Assembly: GCF_023073415.1 (NCBI RefSeq) | Contig: NZ_JADPJL010000068.1 | Coordinates: forward strand, 1 to 64,000 | Source: Bradyrhizobium sp. 190 | Lineage (GTDB): Bacteria; Pseudomonadota; Alphaproteobacteria; Rhizobiales; Xanthobacteraceae | Reading direction: 5' to 3' | DNA: 64,000 nt | Shown here: positions 1 through 8,630 of the stretch, in pieces | Position numbering within the stretch: the first letter of the stretch is position 1 | How the letters are laid out: every line of letters starts with the position of its first letter | Position numbers and translations under genes: made by a program | The notes under the pieces: model-generated | Database searches by the model: none | Told to the model about the DNA's origin: nothing | Seen by the model: only the letters and a program-made list of their open reading frames with translations

Positions 1-392
1 CGTTCCCTCAAGCGCGGTTTCCTCCCTTGGAGGGTTTCGGACGCCGGCCCCGTGCGCGCGGCCTCACCGTCATGGGGCCGGCATCCGAAACCCTTCACAT
101 TGGCGGACATCGCCGCGCGCTCTTGCGAGGTCCGCTTTACCTCGATGAACGGACGTCGTCAGGCCGCTTCGGCAGGTCCGAAAAGTGCCAATAACAGACG
201 TCATCTCACCATTGATAACGCACGGTCCCTGTGCTGGCCTGCGAGCGCGACGCGAACTCGCCGTCGAACTTGTCGTAAATTCCCCCTGCGGTGCGAACCC
301 AGTTGACGCGACGTCCGCCGTGCCGCCAAGGCGCCGGACGTCAAGAAGCTGAGCGAGCGGACCAGCAGCAGGGTAAGCCAGCCGGACCGACG
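1..392. other. Non-coding left edge of the window
   Basis: No convincing gene was found here. The stretch holds a near-perfect inverted repeat (31-94). At about 125-200 a sequence translates to short phrases such as EVRFTSMNGRRQAA. That resembles a degenerate repeated sequence often mis-annotated as small hypothetical proteins in Bradyrhizobium; the resemblance is from memory only. An 84-codon open frame starting at 52 has no recognisable domain and no clear ribosome binding site, so it is not called. Confidence 0.5.
31..94. repeat. Inverted repeat, 21-base arms
   Basis: The left arm at 31-51 (agggtttcggacgccggccc plus one base) is the reverse complement of 74-94 with a single mismatch, leaving a 22-base loop. 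No T-tract follows on either side, so a simple intrinsic terminator is unlikely. It may be one unit of a dispersed palindrome family or the hairpin end of a gene lying left of the window. Confidence 0.7.
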
Positions 393-1135
393 CTATCGAC
401 CACGCAGCTCGTAGAGAATCATCGACTCGATGTAGAACGAGCGCTCGTAGACGAGGCGTGCGCGGAAGCCGGCCTCATCAATCAGCCGGCCGAACAGGTC
501 GAGATCGGAGTCCGACGATACCATGACGTAGAGGCAGCCGTCGGGCTTCAGCCGCTCACTGGCCTGCTTGAACAAGGCCGCCACGTCCCGATATTGAGGG
601 CCGGCGTGCCAGCCGCGATCGGCGAGATCGCGCGGCTCGCCAGCATGCTTGGGTGGGCTCGATAAGATCACATCGAAAAGCGGGCGCACTGGAAGCGCGG
701 CGAGGAGGTTCATACAGGCGACGCTCACACGGTCGCCAAGGCCGTTCGCCTGCGCATTCTCCAGCGCCGAGAGAGCCGCATGGGGATTGATGTCGAGCGC
801 CAAAACCTCCACCGCACCGGCGCGCGCGGCCGCCAGAGCCAAGATGCCGGACCCGGTGCCAATATCAGCCACGGACTTGCCGCTCAGGTCGAGCCCGTCG
901 AGGAACTTCGCGAAATACTCGCTACTCAGAAAGAAGCGGGGGTGGAAGACCGTCGGCCGTACGCGCAGGCGGAAGCCCGCCGCCCGGGTCGTTCGGATGC
1001 TCTGGCGGCCGAGGATAGGTGATACGAGAAGAAATGAATGAAGTGGCGCAAAAGACGGCGGAACGGCCCGTGCGGCGTTCCGCGCCGATCGAGAACGGTG
1101 AAGTCACTGTCGGCTGAGCGGGAGATTTGGTTCAT
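393..1135 (-). pseudogene. SAM-dependent methyltransferase, broken by a frameshift
   Basis: The bulk of the protein (about 1010 down to 393) is a class I methyltransferase. It has a pre-domain FHPRFFLSSEYFAKFLDGLD, motif I VADIGTGSG, an acidic residue ending strand 2 (LALDINP) and the catalytic-loop motif SSPP, typical of methyltransferases acting on nitrogen atoms. This frame has no usable start. The natural N-terminus (MNQISRSADSD..., ATG at 1135) lies in another frame that reads RRLLRHFIHFFSYHL and then runs off. Joining the two frames at about 1012-1022 needs one extra base and restores a protein of about 247 residues. The gene follows the deaminase by 26 bases and probably shared its transcript. 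It is either a true pseudogene or an assembly error; the substrate is unknown. Confidence 0.7.
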
Positions 1136-1161
1136 CAGGGAAGGCGTCCTAAGCGCCGCAG

Positions 1162-1740
1162 TCAGCGATGCAACAGAGTCAGTCGACGGAAAAATCCTTC
1201 GCGGCCGGGCACCTCGGCGGCCGCTTGGGCGACGCCGCCGAAGCAGCCGCGGAACGTGATGATTCTCCAGATCATCGGGTTCCAATCCCGCCACACCGCT
1301 TCCGCCTCCTCGCGCATCACCGCGCCAGCGATCTCGGGGACGCGGCCGAAAACTTCCGGGATGGCGCCAGAGATCTCCTTGTCCTGTAAAACCTTCCATT
1401 TCGAGTGTCCGCCCATGATGGGCGAGCGAATTGCATAGACGACCTTGCGCATCCGGGTCTCGCGAATGCAGTAGCAGCACATCGCGCAGGGCTCGACATT
1501 GGTATAAAGCGTGCAGCGCGACAACCGCTTGGTTCCGAGGACGCGTTGCGCTTCCGACATCGCAACCATTTCGGCGTGACGGGTCACGTCCCCGTCGCGT
1601 ACCACCCGGTTGGTGGCTTCCGTCACGACCTCCTCATCGTGACAGATCACGCAGCCGAAAGGAAGTTCGCCCGCCGCGATGGAGTCGCGTGAGAGCTCGA
1701 TGCACCGCGCCATCATGCGCAAATCCAGATCGTTCGGCAC
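1162..1740 (-). CDS. Nucleoside/cytidine deaminase family protein
   Basis: This is a zinc-dependent deaminase of the cytidine deaminase-like fold, related to guanine deaminase and TadA. The zinc and catalytic motifs are HAE at residues 55-57 and PCAMC at 84-88, together supplying one His, two Cys and the proton-shuttling Glu. The region ELPFGCVI near residue 25 is the usual first strand. The start chosen is GTG at 1740, which has a GAGGCGG ribosome site seven bases upstream; an ATG at 1779 would add 13 residues but has no good site. The C-terminal 50 residues (REEAEAVWRDWNPMIW onward) are typical of rhizobial members. The broken methyltransferase lies directly downstream. The substrate cannot be told from sequence. 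Confidence 0.85.
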   Translation of the reverse strand: MPNDLDLRMMARCIELSRDSIAAGELPFGCVICHDEEVVTEATNRVVRDGDVTRHAEMVAMSEAQRVLGTKRLSRCTLYTNVEPCAMCCYCIRETRMRKVVYAIRSPIMGGHSKWKVLQDKEISGAIPEVFGRVPEIAGAVMREEAEAVWRDWNPMIWRIITFRGCFGGVAQAAAEVPGREGFFRRLTLLHR

Positions 1741-2331
1741 TTGAGCCCGCCTCGTTGCCGCGGATGGACACCACTCCATTTTGCACGAATGACCCGTCCG
1801 GCCAACCCCGGTATAAGTGATAATCGCCGCGCACTCTAGCGCCTACTCGATCGCGCGGCTTTGTGCAGGGGAGCGTGTTACGTGTCGGGAGACCGTTGCC
1901 GCGCGCTCGCGTCATGTCGGCAACCAAATATCCGTGAAGGTCACCCATGTCTCTTGTGGGTCAAAAGCGGACGTCGAGGCCTCGATCGAGGTTGGTCGGC
2001 TCTATGCCTTGAAGCGGACGTGGCCGACTCGAGCGATCATGTCGGCTTTGGGCCAGGAACGGATATCAGATGCTTGCGATGCGGTTGGACGAGGGGGCAG
2101 CAGAGCGGTTGCAGCGGTCGCTCCAGCCGCATGCACCACGCAAGGCCGCTCTTGGCGACCAGCGCCCGGCTTTTTGGCTGCCCTGGAGCCTAGGCAGGTG
2201 AACCAGCGGGCGCGCGAATTAACTCGCGTTTGAGATCCCTGCGGCGTATATTTGCACCATCACCGCTCCGCCTCCGAGGCATTACCGGTGACAGAGAGTG
2301 TTGCGCTCCCGCCTATTCGAGGGGAGGCATC
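1741..2331. other. Non-coding stretch with repeat remnants
   Basis: No supported gene. At about 1945-2080 the plus strand reads CGSKADVEASIEVGR and then MSALGQERIS. These phrases match, from memory, a degenerate repeated sequence scattered through Bradyrhizobium genomes (SKAD and MSALGQKRT phrases). Open frames across it lack ribosome sites and known domains. The last 10 bases hold the GGGGAGG ribosome site of the next gene. Confidence 0.5.
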
Positions 2332-2577
2332 ATGCCCCAATCTCAGCGCCTGTCGTCCACCATTCCGCCGGTCGCATTTGGGCGCCCCACCTGTCCGAAG
2401 TGCAAGGCCGAGATGATGCTCGCCAGTATCGAGCCAGCACGCCCAGGCGTCGACTTGCATACGTTTGAATGTGCTGTCTGCCATCACGTACTTACGGCCC
2501 TTGCCGCGTATGAATATCCTATGAAGTCCAAGGCCCTTGGCCGCTGGCTTCAAGGCGATTTGCACTCGCCGATGTAA
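2332..2577 (+). CDS. Small zinc-ribbon hypothetical protein
   Basis: An 81-residue protein with two CxxC knuckles, CPKC near residue 20 and CAVC near residue 45, spaced as in a small zinc ribbon. The segment between them is mixed. The ATG at 2332 is preceded by a strong GGGGAGG site at 2321-2327, which fixes the start over an in-frame codon about 100 bases upstream. No signal peptide or membrane segment is visible, so it is presumably cytosolic. The zinc ribbon may bind nucleic acid or protein, but no function can be assigned. It stands alone on its strand. Confidence 0.75.
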   Translation: MPQSQRLSSTIPPVAFGRPTCPKCKAEMMLASIEPARPGVDLHTFECAVCHHVLTALAAYEYPMKSKALGRWLQGDLHSPM

Positions 2578-2695
2578 GGCGCGCCGTAGGATTGCCCACA
2601 AGGCAGAGGAAGCTGAACGATCGTATCGACCACACTGATAGACGCCCGCGCCATCGCGGGTGTGGGTGCGCTGTCTTGAAAGAGGAGCAAATCTA

Positions 2696-3136
2696 ATGTG
2701 TGACTATAGCCTGCATGCAGTGGCTTCGCGTCCGGCCAAAGCTGGAGAGACGCTCATCACCACAACGTTTCGCGGCGCAGGGACCAGAGGGTTTGCTGCC
2801 AAAACAGAGCCCGAAGTGGCGGTTTGTCTGCTCCCGGGGACCGAATTAGCCTTCGCAGACGCAGTGGCGTACGACGACGACTGGGGTTGGAAAAAGAGTA
2901 CGACCGTCAGAGTTGCTCGCTTTCGCAAAGTCGAGCCCGATGTTTCATATCGGCATCATGATGCGATCGAGTTTCCGGACGGAAGCACCGTGCTTGTGAC
3001 ACAGCTCAGGAAAGGCCAGCGAGCGACCGTGCTGCAATTACCTATACGAGCTCAGGTGCCGGAGCGCTCGACTAAGGCCACAACGCCTGCTGAAGCACAC
3101 GAGACCGAAGCGGCTTCTGCGGTTGGAAAACAGTGA
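2696..3136 (+). CDS. Conserved hypothetical protein (MCDYSLHAVASRPA family)
   Basis: A 146-residue protein whose opening MCDYSLHAVASRPAKAGE and central CLLPGTELAF are characteristic of a family of unknown function that I recognise from Bradyrhizobium and relatives. The ATG at 2696 has an AGAGGAG ribosome site at 2681-2687. There is no signal peptide or membrane helix. The C-terminal 30 residues (after LPIRAQVPERS) are low-complexity, rich in Ala, Thr and Glu, and probably disordered. The gene is single, with no operon partner. Confidence 0.8.
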   Translation: MCDYSLHAVASRPAKAGETLITTTFRGAGTRGFAAKTEPEVAVCLLPGTELAFADAVAYDDDWGWKKSTTVRVARFRKVEPDVSYRHHDAIEFPDGSTVLVTQLRKGQRATVLQLPIRAQVPERSTKATTPAEAHETEAASAVGKQ

Positions 3137-3305
3137 CCGCCCGCTGGAGATGAACTGCACCTATCGCTCATCATCCGGATGAACCCTTGCATAGGGCGTG
3201 ATCTCTTACGCCCGGCCGCCGGATCGCATCGAGCGGCAGGCTCGTGATCGACTGGCAGAAAGAATAACCTCCGCCTTGTAGAGTTGGGACTGAAGGTGAA
3301 GGGGA

Positions 3306-3491
3306 ATGATCTCGAAAAGGGTCGATGTAAAACGGGTCGAAAAAGAGGTGCCGCGGGACCTAGAAGAGATCGCCGCGAAGCTGTTACAGGCTGCCCGCAA
3401 GCTTCCTCCTGGACCGGACCGCCAGAGCATCCTAAAGGAGATCGAAAAATTCCGCGCGCGGATCACCGCGCTGATGGCGAAGGCGAAATAA
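3306..3491 (+). CDS. Small hypothetical helical protein
   Basis: A 61-residue lysine- and arginine-rich protein that looks almost entirely helical (DLEEIAAKLLQAARKL, then ILKEIEKFRARITALM), possibly a small two-helix hairpin. I recognise no family. The start has a plausible purine-rich region (GAAGGGGAATG) directly upstream, close to the ATG. It could be a regulatory peptide or an accessory-region gene; the composition looks protein-like rather than random. Confidence 0.55.
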   Translation: MISKRVDVKRVEKEVPRDLEEIAAKLLQAARKLPPGPDRQSILKEIEKFRARITALMAKAK

Positions 3492-3689
3492 CTCGAGCGA
3501 GACCCGTCGCTGGGACCGGCCGTAACAAATCCCTGCATGAATGAGCAGGGATACGCTCTCCGGACCGAGGCTGAGCATGTGGCGGCCCTGCCGAGCCATT
3601 GAGGAACAGAAAGGCAAGCCGGCGACGCGAACAAAGAAGCCGGCGTCAAAACAGTCGATCTAGGTCAGCACAGCTCACTTGATCTTCCT

Positions 3690-3876
3690 TTGAGCCTTGC
3701 CCAACTCTAAGCAAGGTTGGGTTTGATCGATAGGTTCTCGCACCGGCTAGCACCAACGAGAGACAAGAGACCATTCCCATAGAATGGCACTGTCATACGG
3801 CTAGAGCAAAGTCGAGCGCATCAACCCTAACTGTCAACGAAAGGACCGTCGGTCGATCCGGCGGTCTTTTTGTTTT
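3690..3876 (+). ncRNA. Candidate orphan small RNA
   Basis: Three structures follow one another with no reading frame. At 3695-3721, CCTTGC can pair with GCAAGG (3695-3700 with 3711-3716) while CCAAC can pair with GTTGG (3701-3705 with 3716-3720), an arrangement that could form an H-type pseudoknot or two alternative hairpins. At 3771-3787, CCATTC pairs with GAATGG around a 5-base loop. At 3844-3866 a hairpin is followed by a T-run. The boundaries are guesses; only the 3' end is set by the terminator. No known RNA family is recognised. Confidence 0.4.
3844..3876 (+). terminator. Intrinsic terminator
   Basis: GACCGTC (3844-3850) pairs with GGCGGTC (3860-3866) around a nine-base loop, with one G-T pair, and is followed by TTTTTGTTTT. 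No coding region ends within 350 bases upstream on this strand, so it probably ends a non-coding transcript. Confidence 0.75.
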
Positions 3877-4243
3877 GGTGGCTGGCATGTGATCGAAGTA
3901 ACGAGGCATCACGCCTCGCCCGGATCGATGCCTTCCGCGATCCGCAGCAGTGCCGGGAGCATACCATTTGAGGAGCGGGACCGCGCTTGGAGGAGACAGC
4001 CGGGCGACTACCTTCAGAGCCTGGCCGAAGTTGGTTCGATCGTGTGTCAGGGCCCTGTAGATGATTCCAACAAAGGACCAAACGGAGGTTGAGCGTCTGA
4101 CAGCCGCCGACCCGATAATTCTGGATGATGTCGGTGCGAGGTATGAAATTCTTCCGATGAAACAACTTTGGATGAAGGGAGCGAACTGAGCGTGGCGGAG
4201 GAAATGGGGTTGATCAGTCTCCCCAAAGGGACATATTCGCAGG

Positions 4244-4447
4244 ATGCCATCGGAGTACGATCCTTTTGATTTAAGGATTTCCGTCAGTCCTCACGGCGGC
4301 ATTGACGAATGGCAATGGACTTTATCGATTGGGGATGATGCACCCATTGAGAGCGGTGTGGTGAAGGGGTCGCGCATGGATGGAATCAGAGCGGCCCGTG
4401 AGGTACGAATGAGACTGATCGCAAGGGCAGTGGAAGCCACCCGATGA
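4244..4447 (+). CDS. Small hypothetical protein
   Basis: A 67-residue protein with a short beta-rich start (DLRISVSPHGGIDEWQWTLS) and a helical end (MDGIRAAREVRMRLIARAV). The pattern of a strand pair around a Trp-x-Trp followed by a helix resembles other small rhizobial hypotheticals, but I cannot name a family. The ribosome site is weak, which lowers confidence. There is no signal peptide and no operon partner. Confidence 0.45.
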   Translation: MPSEYDPFDLRISVSPHGGIDEWQWTLSIGDDAPIESGVVKGSRMDGIRAAREVRMRLIARAVEATR

Positions 4448-4570
4448 CCCACCACCCCAAACGCGGCACTGGGTCAGTGGGGTATGGGTCACGTTACGAG
4501 AGTGCGAAGGCGAAAGGCGTTGCAGCACCGGGGTTTCGAAGCCCAACGGCAAGCGGAATTCCGGGCACGA

Positions 4571-5089
4571 TTAGAGGACTTCAACGCGCACTCGGGCCAC
4601 GCCGCGATCAGTAATTCCCAGCGTGCGCGCCGCGCCAAGGGAAAGGTCGAGAACGCGGTCGCGAATCCAGGGGCCCCGGTCGACAATGCGCACCACCACC
4701 GACTTGGTGCTCGCAGGATCAATTACGCGAACTCTTGTGCCGAACGGCAGGCTTCGGTGAGCCGCGGTCATGGCATCGCGGTTGAAAGTGGCGCCGCTGG
4801 CTGTTTTGCCTTTCGCATAAGAATAGAAAGACGCTTTCCCGGAAAAAATTCGATTGGCCGACCGAGGAGCTAAGCGATTTACCGATGATTCAGTTGGCTG
4901 TTTTTCAATCGCAGGCTGATCTGGCGAGTTCTGCTTCGTTTGGTTGGGTGCTTCAGGAGCTGGTTCTGCGTGCGCTTTTGGAATGATGGACCATCTGTCA
5001 TTGAAGTCTTGGGCCGCAGCAGAATTCACAAAGGTGCCTAACCAGGCCGGGATTGTCGCGATAGCGACTGCTCTAAGCAACGCACGCAT
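4571..5089 (-). CDS. rlpA: RlpA-like septal ring protein, secreted
   Basis: A 172-residue secreted protein. An N-terminal signal peptide (hydrophobic core from about residue 5 to 20, cleavage near AAAQ) is followed by a linker rich in Pro, Gln and Glu (about 40-80) and a double-psi beta-barrel domain (about 83-172). The domain carries the family signatures GKASFYSYAKGKTASG, MTAAHRSLPFGTRVRV and IVDRGPW. RlpA-family barrels bind or cleave peptidoglycan glycan strands lacking stem peptides; activity here is not proven. It lacks a C-terminal SPOR domain and a lipobox, so it is a short soluble variant, common in rhizobia. It is unlinked to other envelope genes. Confidence 0.85.
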   Translation of the reverse strand: MRALLRAVAIATIPAWLGTFVNSAAAQDFNDRWSIIPKAHAEPAPEAPNQTKQNSPDQPAIEKQPTESSVNRLAPRSANRIFSGKASFYSYAKGKTASGATFNRDAMTAAHRSLPFGTRVRVIDPASTKSVVVRIVDRGPWIRDRVLDLSLGAARTLGITDRGVARVRVEVL

Positions 5090-5402
5090 AGATCAACCTC
5101 ACGAGCGATGAAAACAAAATGATAACGCCAACGCATTAGGGCGAGTTCCCGAGAGGTGCACGACTTCCATTGCCGCGACGGTGATGCGTTACCGCTGATT
5201 CCAGACATACCGAAGCAAGCTGCTTGGAGGCGCTGCAGCAAGAACGTATCTCGCTTGCTCAGCTTTGGAGCGGCCTCAGCGGGAGAGTTTGAGTCGCCAG
5301 CGCGCGCCGAAGGTTTCGCCGGGATGGCAAGGGGCGGCCATCCGCCTTTGCATACAGCACACATTCGCTCACCAGCATTCAACGATAGGCGGAATTTCCC
5401 GC
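5090..5402. other. Intergenic stretch between rlpA-like gene and recombinase
   Basis: Both neighbours are on the minus strand. I see no supported gene, RNA or strong hairpin here. It should hold the promoter of the rlpA-like gene, but no clear -35/-10 pair stands out. Confidence 0.4.
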
Positions 5403-6083
5403 CTATAAAAAGCTGTCAGAGCGGGATAGGAGGTTGGAAACTGATGAGGGATACCACGTTCCGCCGCGTGGAGATTTGATGCCCCGGCGATTGAGTGCCT
5501 GAGCAATTGATCGAAGAGTTGTAGCTCCTTCGGAGCGGATCGCCCGCAGAGCCGGCGTCAGACTTTGAGCAAAATCGTCGGCGCTTTCGATCAACGTGAC
5601 CCTTCCCAGCGAACCTGCTTGAGCCAAGTTGACGCAATTCCCCAGCGCGGCCCCGGCTGCTTTTTTTGCCATCAGTGCGGCCTTGGTCCGTTCGGATATC
5701 AAGCGCCGTTCCTTCTCGGCCAAGGCCGCATAAAGGTGCAGCATAAACGGATCGGCATCCCGACCAAGCTCGGCCACGATGAAGGGCACACGCTGCGCCA
5801 TCAGGCCGGCCACAAAAGCCACGTCACGCGAAAGCCGGTCGAGCTTGGCAACGACTACGCTACACTTCGCAGCCTTTGCAGCGGCCAAGGCGGCCGCCAA
5901 TTGAGGGCGCCGTTCCAGGGCGTCGGACCCCTTCCCGGTTTCGGCTTCAACATACTCCGCAGTTATCTTGAGGGATTCCGTAGCCGCAAAGCGCTCGATC
6001 GCGGATCTCTGGGCTTCGATGCCCAAGCCGGAGCGGTGTTGGCGTTGTGTAGAAACCCTGAGATATGCAATCGCCTGCTCCAT
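5403..6083 (-). CDS. Site-specific serine recombinase (resolvase family)
   Basis: A 226-residue serine recombinase. The resolvase domain (about 1-140) begins [12 protein letters not shown] with catalytic Ser11 and flanking Arg9, and contains KLDRLSRD (about 80-87) with the conserved Arg pair. A helical linker and a short DNA-binding region follow, whose [19 protein letters not shown] (about 200-220) matches the recombinase helix-turn-helix signature. The start chosen is [10 protein letters not shown] at 6083; an upstream codon at 6167 would add 28 unrelated residues. The length fits resolvase/invertase-type enzymes rather than large phage integrases. It lies beside broken genes and a tRNA fragment, fitting a decaying mobile region. 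Confidence 0.85.
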   Translation of the reverse strand: MEQAIAYLRVSTQRQHRSGLGIEAQRSAIERFAATESLKITAEYVEAETGKGSDALERRPQLAAALAAAKAAKCSVVVAKLDRLSRDVAFVAGLMAQRVPFIVAELGRDADPFMLHLYAALAEKERRLISERTKAALMAKKAAGAALGNCVNLAQAGSLGRVTLIESADDFAQSLTPALRAIRSEGATTLRSIAQALNRRGIKSPRGGTWYPSSVSNLLSRSDSFL

Positions 6084-6223
6084 GTCCAAAGGGCATACCA
6101 CCGTATGCGGTTTGGTCGTAGCGCGAACAAGAGCAACATAGTTGCTGTTTTCATGTTGCAGCAGCACAGCGCAGCGTAAGAGTGCGCACTCCTTCGTAGG
6201 CCTCGCGAAGGATGTGCGTTCCC

Positions 6224-7810
6224 CTAGTAACCAGTTAAGGCAGAACGGCCTTCAGCGCCCCACAGGTGGTCGTCCGTCGCGTCATCGTCAGGCGCCAGTC
6301 CAGGTGCTATCGGTGCCAGCAACGCCGTACAGGCGACCAGCGGGCATTCGTCGTCGTTCGGACGTCCCTTCTCGTCGCGGCGATAGAGCGGGTATTCAAG
6401 CGTCCAGCCGAACAGCGTGTTGAATACGCGAAGGCGCCGAGCTCCGAGCAGGTTTGCAAGTTCGCCTACGCCCAGCGTCCTGCCCGGAGCTTCGCGGGCG
6501 TGACGGATCACGGCTTCCGCAACAATGCGTGCCTCCTTCGGATTGGTGCGGGTGTTTCCACGATCGTAGTGCGCGTCTGGAAGATAGTGAAATTTCAACC
6601 CCATGCCGGCGACGGCGTCGTACGGGCTGGGCACGATGAAGAGTCGATTATCGTAGAACTGCTTGTTCGACACCGCGATAAGCGACTGATGCTTGCTGCG
6701 GTAGTGCCAGTTCAACATCCGGTGCGGCAGGCCCTTCGCAAGGCAAAGATCGAGAATGCTTTCCGCGTCTTTCGCCTGGAAGGTAAGCTCTTCGTCCTCG
6801 TCCTGGTCCTCGTCGTTTCCGGTCAATTTCGCGAAGAATCGCGTGGGCGGAAGCTGACGCTCGTCTCCGACGACCACCATCTGACGGCATCTCGCAACTG
6901 CGCCTAGCGCGTCGACGGGCTCGATCTGCGACGCCTCGTCGACGACCAGCAGATCGAAAGAGATCGCTCCCGGTTTGAGGAATTGCGCCACGGAGAGCGG
7001 GCTCATCAGGAAGATCGGCTTGATCTGCTGGACGACGGGTCCAGCGCGCTCCAGCAGTTGCCTTATCGAAAGATGCTTACGCTTTTTAGCGATCTCCCCG
7101 TTCAGGACGCCAAGTGGACCGATGCCGCCGGCATTTCGCGGCAGCCGCGACGCGTGCCCGTACGCGATCTGGTCACGTGCGAGCCGCATGCGCTCTAGGT
7201 CAAGCTTGCGGAAGCTTTCCACGAGGCGGCTATGTACTTCGCCATCAAACCTCTTAATCTCGGGGTTGTTAGCGAAAATCACGCTGCGCATGGCCTCAAA
7301 GTAGGACCGTTCGAAGGTCGGGAGCAATGAAGCTTCGCTAAGCGATCCATCGAGCACGCTTTCGGCCATCGAATTGAGGCCACTTTCCCTCACTATCCGG
7401 ATGCGATCCATGAAAGCGACCCATCGGGTGATGCGTTCGGGCGATTTCTGCCAACGGCAGATAGCATTGACGATGCCGGTGATGGACATGTCGTCGGCGA
7501 CATCGAGCTGGATGCGTGCCATGTCGAGTTTCAGGAACTCGATGAGACGGTCGACGCCATCCTTTGCCGCCTGAAAGTCCTTTCGAAGGGTCTCTAACAA
7601 TTTCCTATCTTCGGTCGACAAGGTCACTCGCGCCAAACGATCGCGCGCACCGTCCGGAAGATTTTCCTTCGGAAATTCGGTCCACCACGTTATGAAGCTT
7701 CCCAACTTCGTCCAGTCGGAGCGTTCCTTCCGCCACATAATACCGAATGCCGCGCGTCCAGACGCTTGAATATCCTCGAACGATCGGCGCGCGACTTGCG
7801 CGGCAATCAA
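6224..7810 (-). pseudogene. Large SF1 helicase (DUF4011/AAA_11 type), internal fragment
   Basis: From about residue 18 (RAAFGIMWRKERSDW) to about 450 this matches the middle of very large superfamily 1 helicases. Visible motifs are the Walker B DLLVVDEASQIEP (about 286-298), GDERQLPPT (about 313-321) and WHYRSKHQSLIAVSN (about 375). There is no Walker A loop, and the normal C-terminal helicase motifs are missing. After RTLGV (about 6465) the sequence becomes an unrecognised tail. Family members usually exceed 1,200 residues, so both ends are lost. The left fusion joins it out of frame to the PHP gene at about 7775. Without Walker A it cannot hydrolyse ATP, so it is called a remnant. Confidence 0.75.
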
Positions 7811-8630
7811 GGCTGTATGCGATGCGGGCTTCGTCAGCTAGTAACGCTTGGCGAAGCGCTTCGACGGAGTGCTCGCCTAGTTTTATCCAGCAGTCATGCT
7901 TGCCCAGACGATTCCAATCTGCAGCGCGGTTATCCCCTGTAGCGAGAACCGCCCGGCGCCGACGTCCCCAGTCGTCAATTTTACCTTGGATTTTATCAAG
8001 TGTGACGGGATCCAACTCTTCATAAGGGCGCTCGATGTAAACGCCATCAACCAAAAGGTTTGCAAAACGCGGGTGATGTCCTACCTCGTTTAGGCTTTTG
8101 TGAGCGTCTTGCTTGCTGAAATGCGGAAGAATCACACAGCTATCTTTGAGATGCTGTTCTGCGAGAATGTTGTCGACGAACCCTATGACGGTTTCGCGGG
8201 CCGGAGCAATCGTGCAGGTTTTCGCGTCACTCTCCGGCGCCATGAGAATATTGCCCGCAGCAGCTAGAATGAGCTTTTGACGATCGGTCTCCAGCGACGG
8301 GTCAAATATCGCAAGGCACTGGGCGTTGTCCGCGCAAGTGACTTCCACGGCTGGGAACACGCGCAGCGATGAGCTCAGGCGCTGAGCGGCTTCGATTGCG
8401 TATTTCGATAGGCAAACATCGTGGTGGTCAGACACGGCAACGGCCTGCAGCTTTGCAGCCTCCGCCGCTCGGACAAAGCTTTCAGCCCAGTCCTGTCGGG
8501 CTTTTTCGGCCAAGGGATCACCGCCTGGCAGGTCAGGCGAGCCAGACCAAGCGTGATCGCGGGGTGTATGGCACTGAAAATCACATTTATGCCAAACCGT
8601 CCCGGGGTGAAGCCCCAGTTCAAACGCCAT
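7605..8630 (-). pseudogene. PHP-domain protein (TrlF-like), truncated by deletion
   Basis: Residues 1 to about 285 form a PHP phosphoesterase-type domain. It starts with WHKCDFQCHTPRDHAW and continues with VAVSDHHDV, VFPAVEVT and a late metal-binding stretch (VLATGDNRAADW). This matches the N-terminal half of TrlF-like proteins, which continue into an SMC-like ATPase. Here homology stops near SRAPIVRGYS (about 7775). The last 57 codons are simply the helicase remnant read in another frame, so the ATPase domain has been deleted. The start chosen, MAFELGLHPG at 8630, has GGGGA just upstream. The fragment might still be made, but the complete protein is gone. Confidence 0.75.

Larger units (their letters stand above)
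3492..4243. other. Intergenic stretch with candidate small RNA
   Basis: No protein gene is supported. The notable content is a chain of hairpins at 3690-3875 that ends in a good intrinsic terminator, listed separately as a candidate non-coding RNA. The remainder (3876-4243) holds short open frames on both strands without ribosome sites or recognisable motifs. Confidence 0.5.

Noticed and set aside
7605-7780. C-terminal domain of the PHP protein
   Set aside because: These codons overlap the helicase remnant in another frame and match no PHP-associated domain; they are out-of-frame read-through after the deletion.
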